Of a DNA stretch of 64,000 bases, positions 11,101-22,840 are shown piece by piece (the stretch's first letter is position 1; each line of letters starts with the position of its first letter). Position numbers and translations under genes: made by a program. The notes under the pieces are model-generated. The model made no database searches and was not told the DNA's origin. It saw nothing but the letters and a program-made list of their open reading frames with translations. The DNA comes from Gonatopus flavifemur. Taxonomy: Eukaryota; Arthropoda; Insecta; Hymenoptera; Dryinidae. Location of the stretch: NCBI GenBank assembly GCA_018340375.1, contig JAFFJZ010000003.1, positions 49,755,006-49,819,005 of the forward strand, written 5' to 3'.

Positions 11101-14100
11101 AATTATACCCTATTTTTGTTCGAAAATTACAAATTGGAGTATTCAGTCGAAACCTGACAAAAAATTTTTGTTAGTTTTCGACTGGATAACACAGTCTGGA
11201 CATTCCGAATGGAATTATAAAAAAATTGTTCGTTTGTAACAGAATATTCCAACTAGAGGATTTCGGATAGAACCAGGTAGAGATTCTGTCAGTTTTTGAC
11301 TGGTTTTTATGGGACAAAAACCGATCTAAGCTAAACAACAATTTTTTGTTGGATTCTGTCGGACATTTTTAATGCTTGCTACGGCAAATAACCATTGAAT
11401 CCTCTACAACCCATGTGGTATTAATCAACCCAAATAGCACCACATATTGGAAGTATATTCATGATCTTCACGAAGCAGAAGCGTTCTCAGAATACTTGTT
11501 TTTAATACTTCGTATGCCGATAAAATATTCATAGTATCCTTGATGAGCAATCAGATAGATTTTTGACTCCCAAAAGTTGTCCTGAGAGTATGCAATGATA
11601 TTAAAATAAGTTGAAAATGCATTCAAAATGCATCCGTGATGTTCAGTGAGGCCCATTCATTGTAAAGATGTCCTATGATTGTATTCAAGATTCAAGGAAA
11701 TTGTTTTCAACAAGTCCGAATGTGTCCAAAATTTGTATGAAAGTGTCCAGTACTTATCAAAAAGTCTTCAATTGATTGACATTTCTTTTCATGTCCCCGA
11801 CTTGTCTGCGTCATCCATCAAGGATTAGCATATTGTACTCATAGAAATATATGAAGACGTACGATGAGAATGACTCTTTTGGATGACTATTTTGAGTCAT
11901 AGAAATATTAATATTGTTGCAAACTATTTTTGTTCCAATCGAATTGCCGTAGCCTTGTTTTGTTTCAACTAGTAAGCCTCGGATAATCTTGTGACAGGCT
12001 TACATCATTTTCATCGACAGCCCTGCCACAACGTTGAGCCCTTTTAGTGAAAGGGTTGCAACAGCCTTGCAGCAAGCTTGAATTGTTATCTGGGGTATGT
12101 CAAATGAAGTTAGCTGGACATTGAATCACATTGCCAGATCACTTACACAATTACATGCATAGTGAATATGCAAGTCACACATTGTGCACACCAATAATCC
12201 CCAATATGGCGTATGTCTGCAGCCGCCTTTGCCGCCCAGATAGCCAAATTATATCAGGCTGTAAGCGCAGGACAACAGGCATATGTGCGTGCATTTGTAG
12301 TTCATATGTAGTTCAGATTGTGATAAATCCTGTAGTGAACTGCATATGTGGCACATATGCACATCATTAACTGACATGCGCATGCGTAGAAACAACCTCA
12401 GAATCTGTTGGTGTGTTGTATTTTGAGTAAAAGTACAAGAGGGCAACAGATTCTGAGGTTGTTTCTACGCATGCGCATGTCAGTTCATGATATGCATATG
12501 TGCCACATATGCAGTTCACTACAGGATTTATCACAATCTGAACTACATATGAACTACAAATGCACGCACATATGCCTGTTGTATTGTGCTCACAACCTGA
12601 TATAATTTGGCTATCTGGGCGCATAGCTATCCTCGTCAGGTCTATCCGACCCCCTCACTTTTCATGTCTGTTAGTGTCGCCTGGAACGAACTAATCCGCG
12701 AGAGGCACTTCAAACTGTAGGATGAATATATAGGTATATCATATGCAGTATCCATGACAACTACATCCTACAAAGCTGGCGTCCTTTCGCAGTTACTAGC
12801 GATGTTCATGTTTTCCTGGCGACATTAGCAACCACGCATAATCATAATATCCAAGCGAAGTTGGATAGACCTGATCCGCGCTACTTTGGTGTAGGAACTA
12901 TAGTTTTCTTACGATTACAGCGCCATCTACCATGAATCAAACAAAGTGTTTCAGATGAAAATTACTCTTTTTTTCATGGAGGATTTGAAGCTGCCATAAA
13001 AGATGGAGGTTCCCATTAAAGATTTCAAAGTTGCCCCCTCTCCCACCCTCTGGGGGTGAAGTTGGCGAGTTTAGTATCATAGAATGACTCACTTGCAGGC
13101 GAATAAATTTTATTAAGAACTTTCTTTGGTCTGAAGCGTAATTGTTGAGGTATTTCAATGTCTTCAGATAAATCGGACACCCTGTAAAATCAGGTCTCAT
13201 GCATAGAACCTTGTCGTACATAATTCGGATATAATTAGTGGATACAATTATATGTTCTGAATATTCATAGAAGGTCTATAGAATATAATGATGCTACTTG
13301 GGTATTAAAATCTATTGTTCTGAATGAGTCCGAATGATGTGTAACATAGGTTATGAAATATTTTATTGATCACACACTAATATTTTAATCACATCGAGTA
13401 TAAAAAAACAACCTTATGCAGTTTAGATCGATTGATTAAAATTGATATTAGAATTAACAAATTTTGTCAAGCGGTATTAATCAATTGTATTTGTATTATA
13501 TAACGTCCATTCCTATACAGCACAATTATGCGAAAAGAGTTCTTAACGAAATTTGAGAATTCTTTATGAATTCTGTTAAATTCTTTTAGAACTCTTGTGT
13601 TATATACCTATTGAATTTCGTTTGTTGGATATTTAGAAACAAACGTTTCTTATCAAAATACTGATGTGTATGTTCAGATATGTATAGATGTCGAAGTGTG
13701 AAATCAATATTCATGCTGTGGAATATATAATTATTTTTTCGTTCAATAGTAAGAGTCAAAGTGTTTATCAATTTTCTCCTTGCAGGTTCAGCTCGTATTA
13801 TCGGAGTTGAATACCGATGGCAATAAATGGATCAGAAGAGTGTTACACAGCACAATTACCAATGAACTTGGTGTCCAATATTCTTGGTCCGGCCAACGAG
13901 GCACTCTTAAATTCAAAGATTGCCAAATTTGTAAACTCCTGTTAAGTAAGGTCACAAAATTGTGAAAAACCTTCATACCTTCAACTGTACATTTTCCATA
14001 TAATATTTCTTATTTGTAAATTTTCTGAAATTATCTTCAAAACCTAACTGACACAAGAGGCATTATACTTTATCTTTTGTGTTTCCGTTTCAGGCACAAT

Positions 14101-14209
14101 TGTAAAAGCAGACAAAAAACAAAGCATGACGGTGCTTGAGAACGCTGTGAAAAAATGGCTCCAACAGTCTGCTGAAAGGTTGAAAAGGGAAGAAGGGGAT
14201 ACGATGTAG
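8114..14209 (+). CDS. DUF4806 domain-containing protein, four coding exons (218 aa)
   Basis: Exons read 8114-8297, 9318-9514, 13786-13945 and 14094-14209. Every join has GT/AG borders and keeps phase, giving 657 nt with one stop (TAG). The ATG follows the acceptor CAG directly, so an upstream untranslated exon is likely. The N-terminal exon has the short beta-strand-rich start typical of this family, with a tryptophan and YLWPP. Exon 2 carries LPLRSTQDLTLFENNL. Exon 3 has YSWSGQRGTLKFKD. Exon 4 ends with an AVKKWLQQSAERLK helix. These match the layout of arthropod DUF4806 proteins, whose biochemical role is unknown. Similarity was judged from remembered family motifs, not from a search. Intron 2 (4.27 kb) is filled with inverted-repeat elements, yet the reading frame is unbroken. 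Extra small exons cannot be excluded. Confidence 0.75.
8858..8964. repeat. Hairpin repeat in intron 1 of the DUF4806 gene
   Basis: TCCGTAGGGAAATTTCCTCC and AGTGCAAAAAAGTCC on the left are mirrored by GGACTTTTTTGCACT and TCCTACGG on the right. The total is about 107 bp with a short loop, and it has no coding capacity. Confidence 0.6.
9539..9668. mobile_element. 130-bp miniature inverted-repeat element with 9-bp target duplication
   Basis: It begins GGTAGCGTATCGATGTCCCT and ends with the reverse complement. AGTATAAAT occurs immediately before (9530-9538) and after (9669-9677), an apparent 9-bp duplication. Lengths of 9-10 bp are characteristic of Mutator-superfamily transposition. It lies just inside intron 2 of the DUF4806 gene, 24 bases past the donor. 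Confidence 0.65.
9692..10444. repeat. CCCAGACAGC-ended inverted-repeat element
   Basis: The ends CCCAGACAGCAAAAATCATC and its near-complement (GATCATTTTTGGTGTCTGGG) frame 753 bp. Inside are nested, mirrored AGTTCCCGTTATG and CATAACGGGAACT blocks and a second pair of CAGC-type ends near 9945 and 10165, suggesting one relative inside another. The same terminal words recur at 16952-17222 and 50865-51607. Confidence 0.55.
10508..11369. repeat. Inverted-repeat element hosting the 503-bp element
   Basis: AAAATGTCCGACAGAATCCG on the left is mirrored by GGATTCTGTCGGACATTTT on the right. The sequence between is interrupted by the separate element at 10571-11073, so this one was present first. Confidence 0.6.
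10571..11073. mobile_element. 503-bp miniature inverted-repeat element, copy 1 (3-bp duplication GTA)
   Basis: It starts CCCGAAGGGAACATGAAGCT and ends with the exact reverse complement. GTA flanks both sides (10568-10570 and 11074-11076). The element is rich in GAACGTTC-type palindromes and encodes nothing recognisable. A second copy of exactly the same length lies inverted at 39466-39968. The 3-bp duplication is compatible with a Harbinger-like mobiliser, but the family assignment is an inference. Confidence 0.75.
12234..12620. repeat. 387-bp palindromic element with long arms
   Basis: GCCCAGATAGCCAAATTATA starts the left arm and its reverse complement ends the right. The mirror continues for roughly 180 bp per arm, including GACATGCGCATGCGTAGAAA and its complement, leaving a loop of about 25-30 bases. 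Reading frames on both strands here are products of the symmetry. Confidence 0.7.
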
Positions 14210-15670
14210 CCTATTTTGACATACGATTTTAATATTGACAAAATTTTATATTGTTGCACAAATATTTGCTATGAAAAATTTCATTATTTCTGTTCTGTAG
14301 ATTATTAGTTTTGCATAACATATTTTTCCGTTATTTCATAATGATGAAACATTCATAATTATTTTATTTGAGTTATTCATATTTAGGATTATGAAATCTT
14401 GATTCAATTTACATTGGTGATAGGATTTAATCAACTTCGAAAGAAGAAGTATTTAAAAAATTTCTGTATTAGTACGTAAGGATTTAATACTCAATGTTTC
14501 TTCCCAAAAGGAAGTGACATATAGTAAAACCTTCACTGAAACTCGATGTTTCAGACTCCTCAATTCTTCGATACCGATTTTCATTGTTTTTCCATATTGA
14601 GATATTCAGTGTTTGATTCAATTGATAAATAAGTGGATTCTATAAAAATTGGTCACATGATTAAAATAACAGGAAAATCGAGTTTCGGTGGAACTTATTT
14701 TTACTGTACACAAGTTTGAATTTATTCCATTAGCGCCAAAGAGTGTTATTTATATAAAATCTTCCAAGTGTTTTATATACTATATTTCTTTTATTTACGT
14801 TTATAAGTTTTTAATCTCACTTGATGTATAGTTTCCCCCTGAGGGGTCAATTTTTGGTTGGCACAAAAGTGCTTCTTTTAAATTAAATAAAAATTCATCA
14901 CAGTATATCTTTATATGTATATATATATAATCAATTTATAATCCCTGTTCCTATGTACATTGCGCATTGTACTGTTTTTGTAAGAGGTTCATTGGAAACA
15001 ATTCTCTAAGTGAATTTTATATCCTTCTTTATAAACGCTGGTCCAATATGAATTTTCACTAATTGATTAGGTTATTTGAGAACCTGTTGAAATTAACATG
15101 AGATTTTCACCGATAGAGATTGGATGGACAGATTTTTTGGTATATTCATTCGTATTTTGACGTTATCAATATCTCAATTTAATTATCACGCTGAAAAAAA
15201 AACAAGGAGAGAATATATGGTGTTAATTCCAATAGGATGTCAATTAATACGTATTAATATGAAGTGATAAATGATCAATCACAATTTTCACGGAATACAA
15301 AATTACCGCCATTTGGCTAAGTGGTTTCCACGCATGCGTAAATCATGCAACGCATACTGACTAGCAGCGCCCTCTTCCTGTTTCATGAAGTTCATCAAGA
15401 ACTTTGTGTATTTTAATAACAGACTCTATGAGAGTCTAAATAAGCGGACATTTGGGAATTCTTAGAATGTCCTTAAAAAATGCTTTTACAGTTCCCTATA
15501 GATTTCTCTGGCCAGCTCAAAGTACTCTTTGAGAATTCGATATACTCTTATAGAACTCTTGAAGAATTCGAAGTCAGGAACTCTTATAGAACTAATTTAG
15601 AGAACTCATATGGTATAATTTGGTGGCTTTCATGTTGTCTGGGTATGGATTGTAATAAAACTAATTTTAG
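14210..15670. other. Intergenic region downstream of the DUF4806 gene
   Basis: No exon was recognised. AT-rich sequence with AAATAAA-type words near 14884 could supply a polyadenylation signal, but this is not decisive. Around 15400-15640 there are GAACTCTTATAGAACT-type words typical of the local inverted-repeat families. Confidence 0.35.
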
Positions 15671-15867
15671 TTTTGCCTTTTTCAAATGTGACTGTGGAAC
15701 GTCTCTTCAGTTTTTTGAATAATATTAAAACTCAATACAGAGTAAATTTGAAATCTGAAACTATTGTAGCTCTGTTAAGAACAAAAGAAGGTATAGAAGA
15801 TGATGGAGGCTGTTTAGATTTTCAACCAACAAAGGAAATGCTTTTCGCAAACATATGGAAAAAATGA
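15671..15867 (+). pseudogene. hAT transposase C-terminal dimerisation exon (remnant)
   Basis: After an acceptor-like TTTTAG, the frame runs LPFSNVTVERLFSFLNNIKT, then QYRVNLKSETIVALLRTKEG, and a few residues later reaches a TGA. This is the S-N-x-x-V-E-R-x-F-S and N-x-L-x-x-x-x-x-x-x-L signature of the hAT-family C-terminal dimerisation region. The upstream catalytic domain was not found in the window, so the piece is a truncated copy or the last exon of a larger decayed gene. Host domestication is possible but nothing visible supports it. Confidence 0.65.
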
Positions 15868-16379
15868 AAAAGATTTAGTATAGAAAAGTGAGAAATTATT
15901 AACAGCGAGATTTACTTTTCGATTAGGAAAGCTTATGTGATAAAATGGTTAGTTCATGTTTTATTTTATTTTTTGTTACATATTTTCAATATAATTTGTG
16001 CAAACTTCTCATTTTTTATGTTTCTCAAAGAAGAAAAATAAATTGATTAAGAACAGAAAACACCAACATCGACTTTATTGTATTGAAATCTTTTACGCAA
16101 ATTTCTCCTACCTCAAATGAACTAAAGTCAGGAAGAATATAGCAAGAAAGGAAGAACAGTATGCATTGAAGCTTAATGCGTTACTCTGATATCCTTTGCT
16201 TTTGTATTTGCTTCAGTTCATTGAAATTTTTATTAGGAGGGGAATATGGGGGGAATCACGATATGAGTAGGGGGGAATTTCGGGGAATTTGAGCCTCTAG
16301 AAAGGGGAAAACGATTGAATCCCATTGGCGACCCTGGGTATTACACTTCACTCTAAAAAATTTGGCAGTGTTAGGTAAG

Positions 16380-16740
16380 GTCCACTCCGGATGGTGTTGT
16401 TTCAACACCTGACGGTGTTATTTCGACACCGTATGGTGTCATTCACTGAAAAAAAAATTTATTCCAGTCAAATAAATATTTATTTGTCCTGTACCAAAGA
16501 AATATTTATTAGAATTAACAAAATATTCTTTGGAACCAAAATAATTTATTGGAATCAAATAAACGATTAAAACCATCTATTCAATTCAAATAAATTATTT
16601 TGGTTCCGAAGGATATTTTGTTAATTCTAATAAATATTTCTTTGGTACAGGACGAATAAATATTTATTTGACTGGAATAAATTTGTTTCAGCGTTCTAAT
16701 ACCATTTGGAATTATTTTAACACTGAATTCCGGAGTGGAC
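16380..16740. repeat. AT-rich double palindrome with AATAAATATTTATT core
   Basis: The outer ends GTCCACTCCGG and CCGGAGTGGAC enclose an inner mirrored pair at about 16450-16690: TTCCAGTCAAATAAATATTT on the left and its complement on the right, with AAAGAAATATTTATTAGAAT mirrored as well. GGTGTTNNNNNGACACC words flank it. The centre is near 16565. Confidence 0.65.
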
Positions 16741-16951
16741 TTTCATAGAATCCGCGCGGTGTTAATTCTGACACCGCTTTTCTTACAGTATTTTGAGACG
16801 TTTGGAGGTGATCTACGGATTGAAATAAAATAAGCACAGTCAATAGATCAATTGTGAATACTTATTCTCCTGACATCGCGTTTTGAACCAAACCAAAGGA
16901 ATGGTATTTGCAAACAAAATCGCAAGGCAATTCAATGAAATTTATACTTCA

Positions 16952-17222
16952 CCCATACAGCACAAGAGTTCCCGTTATGCTCATGAATATGTATTTATTA
17001 TGAATATTTTGAATTCAAAACGAATTCTTAATGAATAACTTAATGTTCAGAAAGAATTTGTATCAAGACTCCATAATGAATTCTGTGTGCATTCAATGCA
17101 TTTCAATTTTTATTTCATTGAATTCTCATTAAATTCATTATTGGTTGCAGCATAACGGCGACTATTCAGAGAGTCTTTGGAAAGTCTTTATGAATTCAAA
17201 TTGATCATTTGTGCTGGCTGGG
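16952..17222. repeat. 271-bp CCCATACAGCAC-ended inverted-repeat element
   Basis: It starts CCCATACAGCACAAGAGTTC and ends TTGTGCTGGCTGGG, with CCCGTTATGC mirrored by GCATAACGG inside. It belongs to the same terminal-sequence family as 9692-10444 and 50865-51607. Confidence 0.55.
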
Positions 17223-18375
17223 TAAAAAATACACAAATGGACCTTGAAAATTTTCTGCTGGAATCGAATGTTCCAATTTTCCCTGAATTTTTATAAATTT
17301 CAATGGATTTCCCTGACTAATGGAGCATTTTGCAAACGTTCCCTGACTTTCCCTGATTGAATACCTCATCTCCCTGTTGAGATAATTGAAAATGAATTAA
17401 AATGTGATTTTTTTTTGTTTGTACTGTAAAATCCATAGAACTGCTTGAAAAAGGCTAATATTTGGGGTTTTGTCTTTGTTCGAGCGCCTCTTTCACCCCA
17501 CCAAATTTGGTCTAAATCGGAAACATGTCAGTTTTTTTTCGGCCGATCTGACGTGGAATGCCCCATATACTTCATGTTCACTAGATATGAATGTTATTTT
17601 ATTGTTTTCGAAAAGAAAATTTTATTCAAGTTTAATTTTTTCTCAAATATATTTTTATGTGTCTCAACTGAAGAGAAAATGAATAAAATAACATTTGGAA
17701 AAGCATCCGAATGGAAAATAATTCATTAGATTATACCCTACATTTATCGTGATATTTCATACAATGCAGCATTATAAAAATTTATATGTGTTGAATTAAT
17801 ATCTTTCTATTGTATAGGCGTATCCTATTTTAATCAACCGACCCAAGTGGTTTGGAGAATTCTCACGGAAAAAATATTCACCCTGTCGGTACGCTGGTCT
17901 CACTTTAAAGAAATACTAGCGCCGTGGTTCAAGCCAAATCGTTTATTCCAAACTATTCAAAAGTGATTCAATGAACTCAAAATATCGCCTTGTACAGCAC
18001 TCAAGATATGCAGAATAATTACTGTCCAGAGAGATATTTCGACTTTATTGAAGCATTTTTCAATAGTTTAGAATAACAAATTTTGCTCATACTATGATGC
18101 TAGTATTCCCTAAAGAGGATACAAGAGTCCCTATCCAACCACGTTTTTTCCCGATCGAGTGACTGAATATGGACTTCATGAAAAGACCTGAAATTTTAAA
18201 GGATGATTCTTCGAAAGTTCATCTACGCCCCTATGGAGTCCAAATTTTGAATTTCATAAGTTTTTTTTTCAAAAAGTTTAGTTTTGAAATGCAAACCTTA
18301 TCCGAATACATTACTAAAAACTGATGGATTAAATTTTTCTTGTATTTGATGTGAATTATCAGGAAGGGAACGATC
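17223..18375. other. Gene-free stretch with local duplicated words
   Basis: No exon was recognised. CTTTCTATTGTATAGGCGT near 17805 recurs in diverged form near 20700, so parts of 17.8-18.2 kb and 20.6-21.8 kb belong to one repeat family. Confidence 0.35.
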
Positions 18376-18731
18376 CCTACGAAAAATTTACATAAAAAAA
18401 CGGATCAAAATCTTATTCGTTTACTATGCGTTTCTTTCATCGTAATGTACAATAGATAAAAACAAAGATGTTTGAAATGACGAACATTTGCGATTAAATA
18501 CGTATCAAAACGATCAACTACGCATAGAATCGAACAAAAAACAGTTTTATCCGCATTTGATGTGATTAATCTGCACTTTCCTAATGATTTACTTCAAGTA
18601 TGGATATGATTGCAAATGTTCGTCTTTACAAACATCTTTGTTTGTGTTTGTTGTAAATTACGATGAAAGAAACGCACGTAGTAAACTGATAAGATTTTTA
18701 TCCGTTTTTGATTGGAATTTTCCGTAGAAAT
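18376..18731. repeat. Foldback element with CCTACGAAAAATT ends
   Basis: CCCTACGAAAAATTTACAT on the left is mirrored by AATTTTCCGTAG on the right. Inner arms carry CTTTCATCGTAATGTAC and TTACGATGAAAGAAACGC as mirrors. The neighbouring tandem array ends in the same AATTTTTCGTAGGG terminus at 19673. Confidence 0.55.
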
Positions 18732-18879
18732 GGTGAACCATAAGTGAAACATCCTGAGCAATACATATATCAAGACCTATGAAAACGAATACAATGTATA
18801 TTTGCTTTCAAAAACATTTTCTGATACAGAAAAGATTTTTTGCTGAAGATATTCTGGATGAACGGATGTTGTTGTTATG

Positions 18880-19673
18880 TGGATATACTACTGAAAACCT
18901 ATAAAACTGAAAAATTATGTTTTGTTTGTATTTGTTGCAAATTGCCATAAGAAGAACGCATAGTAGACCACAGTGAACCAAACCAAACCAATATAAATGA
19001 ATGAGTATAAAGACAAATAAAATGTTTGTTTGCTATTGCAAGCATGTTCTGATAGCATGAAAAATTTTTTGCCGAAAATATCTCACATGAACGAGTATTG
19101 CAGTTAACCGAATTACCTAACAAAAGCGGGTATATTAGGTTTGGTTTTTATTTGTTGCAAATTACGATGAAAAGAACGCATAGTGAACCACAGTAAACCA
19201 AACCAAACCAATACAAATGAATGAGTATAAAGACAAATAAAATGTTTGTTCGCTATTGCAAACATGCTCTGATAACATAAAAAATTTTTTGCCGATGATA
19301 TCTCACATGAACGAGTATGACTGTTATCCGATTTACCTAACAAAAGCGGATATATTAGGTTTTGTTTGTATTTGTTGCGAATTACGATGAAAAGAACGCA
19401 TAGTGAACCACAGTAAACCAAACCAAACCAATACAAATGAATGAGTATAAAGACAAATAAAATGTTTGTTCGCTATTGCAAACATGCTCTGATGACATGA
19501 AAAATTTTTTGCCGATGATATCTCACATGAACGAGTATGACTGTTATCCGATTTACCTAACAAAAACGGATATATTAGGTTTTGTTTGTATTTGTTGCAA
19601 ATTACGATAAAAAGAACGCATAGTGAACGGATGTAATTTTTTTTATCCGCATTTGATGTGAATTTTTCGTAGG
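18880..19673. repeat. 220-bp tandem repeat array, about 3.3 units
   Basis: The word CAAAAGCGG occurs at 19121 and 19341 and as CAAAAACGG at 19561, giving an exact 220-bp period. Each unit carries AACCAAACCAAACCAATA, a bent A/T tract and AAAGAACGCATAGT. The array is followed by AATTTTTCGTAGGG, the end sequence of the foldback element beside it. Minus-strand frames repeat with the array and are not regarded as genes. Confidence 0.75.
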
Positions 19674-20739
19674 GTAGAGATATTTAGAAATAGAGTTCTT
19701 GTTCTGCCATCCGAGCACGTTGGTCAGGAAAAGACGAACCTATACGATAGAAAGAGAGGTCCGAAGTCTGGTATCCTTCTAAGAAAACAAAATAAAAAGT
19801 TGAATCTTCAAAAAAATTTGATCGGATTTGTTTAGAAATTTTTTGTTATTTTACTCTCTTTGACACTAGAACCTCTGTTTCCAGCTCTTGCGGGACAGCC
19901 CCGGATTTTCGACTAAAAAAAGCTTACCAAAATCAACGGCCACATTTTGTGTATTTCAGTTATCTTGAATCCTTTAGTTACATACAGAATCCTTTGAATT
20001 GACTTGTTGTACATTTATGCGTACTAATATATCTGATACAGAACGCGAGATTTGAAAATCATAAATCCTCGATACAATGATAAATCGAATGATTGGTTGG
20101 AATGGATCTCTTTCCATCTTATTTTGTATTCATTATTCAAATAGATATTATTCCAACTGATTTTTCAACCCACAGATTCAAACATCATTTTTCATCACTT
20201 GATTGCACCTACAACTTTTACTGTGAATTGCCACTTTATGCTTAGTGAATTCTTATCAGATTCTTAAATATCTTAACAATAGTTGTCCTTATTTACAGTA
20301 GATCTTCAAACACAAGTGAAATATTTTGTACAAGAAATAGATCATTGATTTATCCAAATATTTATTGTAACAATTAAATTTTCATTTCAACTAATTTACT
20401 GTCATACGTGTACACAGGATTGGAATTGTTATATGATTTTTCTATTTCTTGTGCAATAATATATTATTTCGTTTGTGGCCTGCAATATTTGTAAGATAAT
20501 TGAATTCTTTCATTCCTCCAAGGGCAAAGGGTTGTTTTTGTACCTATGGGTACCGAGTTTTTCACCTGTCACATGGTTTACAAATCAAGATATGAAATAT
20601 TTTGAAGGATATCACGTGCCAACCCTGGATGTACATGGATCAATTCATACATTCCTCTCGATTCTGTTTGAGGGGATACTAGCGACCATATCGAGCCTCT
20701 CTTTCTATCGTATAGGCGTGTCCTCTTCTAACCAACGTG
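19674..20739. other. Gene-free AT-rich stretch
   Basis: Nothing with recognisable coding similarity was found. A plus-strand frame of 108 codons at about 20475 has no family resemblance and overlaps repeat-family sequence. Confidence 0.35.
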
Positions 20740-21790
20740 CTCCGATAGTACCGCTAGTATCACCTCAAGGGAAGGTCCTCATCAAGCAAACTCTAAAATA
20801 AGGTGATTTTCTCGAATTTTTTTTCATGGAAGACAGTAAATAAAGAACTTGAGTTTTTGATATTCATGTAATGAGTCTTGAAGTACATAAACAAATTTTT
20901 TTCAGGTCAGAAAATTTGGATACCAAAACTTCAAAGGCGTTTTTCTTGAAACCATGTCTTTCAAACTAGCGGCCACTGGAACTCAAAAACTACTGGATGG
21001 ATCGGCTTTATTTTTTTTTGTTTCAAAGTACATTCAATTTATTGGAGTTTATACCCAAATCCAGACAGATTTAGCGGTTTTAAAAATTGTTTTATAACAC
21101 TTTGAAGAATGAAAAAAAAGTTCAAACTCGGTACCAAAAATTCATATGTCTGCGGTATTATTAATTTTGGACTTTTCATTGATATTGATGGTACAAGCTT
21201 CAAGAAATATATATTTCACAAAAAGCTTTCGGATCTTTGATTTTAGACAACTTTTACCAAAGTTACCATCGGAGCACGTTTTCTTGCACTCAAATACTCA
21301 AAACTGAATTCATAAAAAGATCTGAAATTTTCAGGGATGATTCTTTGAGACTCCATCTAGGTCTGTACAGAGCCCGAATTTTGAATTTCGAAAAAATATT
21401 TTCTTTTTGGACGATCAAGTTACAGCATGTGTAACAAAATTTTGTGATGTAATTTTTCATTAAAAAAAATTGTTTACGTACTCATTCAATACGGGTAGAC
21501 AAATCGAGTTTACTGTCCTCCATGAAAAAAAAATCGAGGAAATTACCCTCATTTCTGGGTTGCTTGAAGAGAACCTTCCTTTAATGATACTAGTGGCGTG
21601 GCAGCAGCCAAATCGTTTATGACAAACTACGAGCAAAAGCTTCCATTTAATCAAAATATCCTTCTATACAGCCCTGGCAAATGAATCAGAGAAGTGCTGT
21701 ACAGATCAATATTTTGATGAAATCGAAACGTTGGCCCGCAGTTTGTCATAAACGATTCGACTGCTGCCACGCCACTAGTATCCCCTAAAA
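20740..21790. repeat. Composite inverted-repeat region
   Basis: GGAAGGTCCTCATCAAGCAA near 20771 is mirrored by TTGCTTGAAGAGAACCTTCC near 21560. A second inverted pair, GTGGCGTGGCAGCAGCCAAA near 21594 and its complement near 21760, forms a hairpin to its right. A block at 21240-21400 (TCAGGGATGATTCTTTGA and following) is also an arm of the element at 22841-23275. Confidence 0.5.
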
Positions 21791-22840
21791 CCCTAGAACT
21801 CCACTACAGGGTGTAGCAATCCCCGGATGTTATGATATTTTAATTAATATGAGTATATATTAGTTTTTTTTAGAATTTTCACGAATAGTTTTAGAAAAAA
21901 AAAACAGATGTCCCAACGATGAAAATTGAGAGAATAACAGTGGTTCCAACAATGGGGTATGTGGGACCAAGTGTGATGTTTTTGTTTCATCTAGATAGTG
22001 CGGAGTCCTAGGGTTAATGCCTCTACGTTAACGTGCACTGTAAAACATTTCTGTGGGAAAACTCTTATATATTCATGTGAAGTAATCAACACATACATGC
22101 GTTAGGAATTTCTCGAACTTGTCCGGAAATTTACTGTGAGATGTTGGGAAAAATCCCATGAAGTTTAAAATCTTCAGATAAATTTATGAGAAATTTCATG
22201 TAAATGTACCGGAAATTGATTTCCCAATCAGTGATTAGAATTTTCCGGTTGATGTACACGGGAAAATTCTGATTATTTTTTACAGTGTGTTATATAGCAC
22301 ACATTCTCCATGTTCTTCCCATTAAAAATACATGAAACGATTTTTCTCACTTCTATATAACCCATACGAGACACATTATCGTGAATGCATGAAGTAGGGA
22401 AATTTCTCTTGCAATAAAAACAGCTTTTTCTTCAATATACATAACATAAAATCAAGATATAGTCTTTGCGTATATTTTTTTTAAATATTCATGTTCAAAT
22501 TAAATATATTTTTACTTATTATATCATCAACTATTTACATATTTTATGTCCAAAATAATCTATACAAATTATGTATCTGTATTATATTTTAGGTATTGAG
22601 CTCTATAATGTGAAATTACAGCGATCAAAAACCTTTTCTTCCTCCATAACAGAAATAAAGACAATCATTTGTTTCTTTGCGTCGAATATCAGTTACATAA
22701 GATGAAATGAGGAATACCTATTTTGTATCTTGTGTACGATGTACAACAAGTAAAGAAAAATCTTATTCCTTCCTTTATCTTTCAATTTAAAACAAAAAAA
22801 AGTATGCACAAAGTTTTTTATTTGACCTATTATATTAAGA
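21791..22840. other. Gene-free AT-rich stretch
   Basis: No exon, RNA gene or clear repeat was seen. It includes a mirrored GGAAATT/AATTTCC zone near 22110-22260. Confidence 0.35.

Noticed and set aside
12131..12624. Four overlapping frames on both strands at the palindrome
   Set aside because: The near-symmetric arms make the same peptide appear on both strands. This is a consequence of the inverted repeat, not coding.
18899..19563. Minus-strand frames of 74-107 codons
   Set aside because: They recur with the 220-bp tandem repeat and have no domain resemblance.
20475..20801. 108-codon plus-strand frame
   Set aside because: It overlaps sequence shared with the repeat family at 17.8 kb and 21.6 kb, with no recognisable domain.
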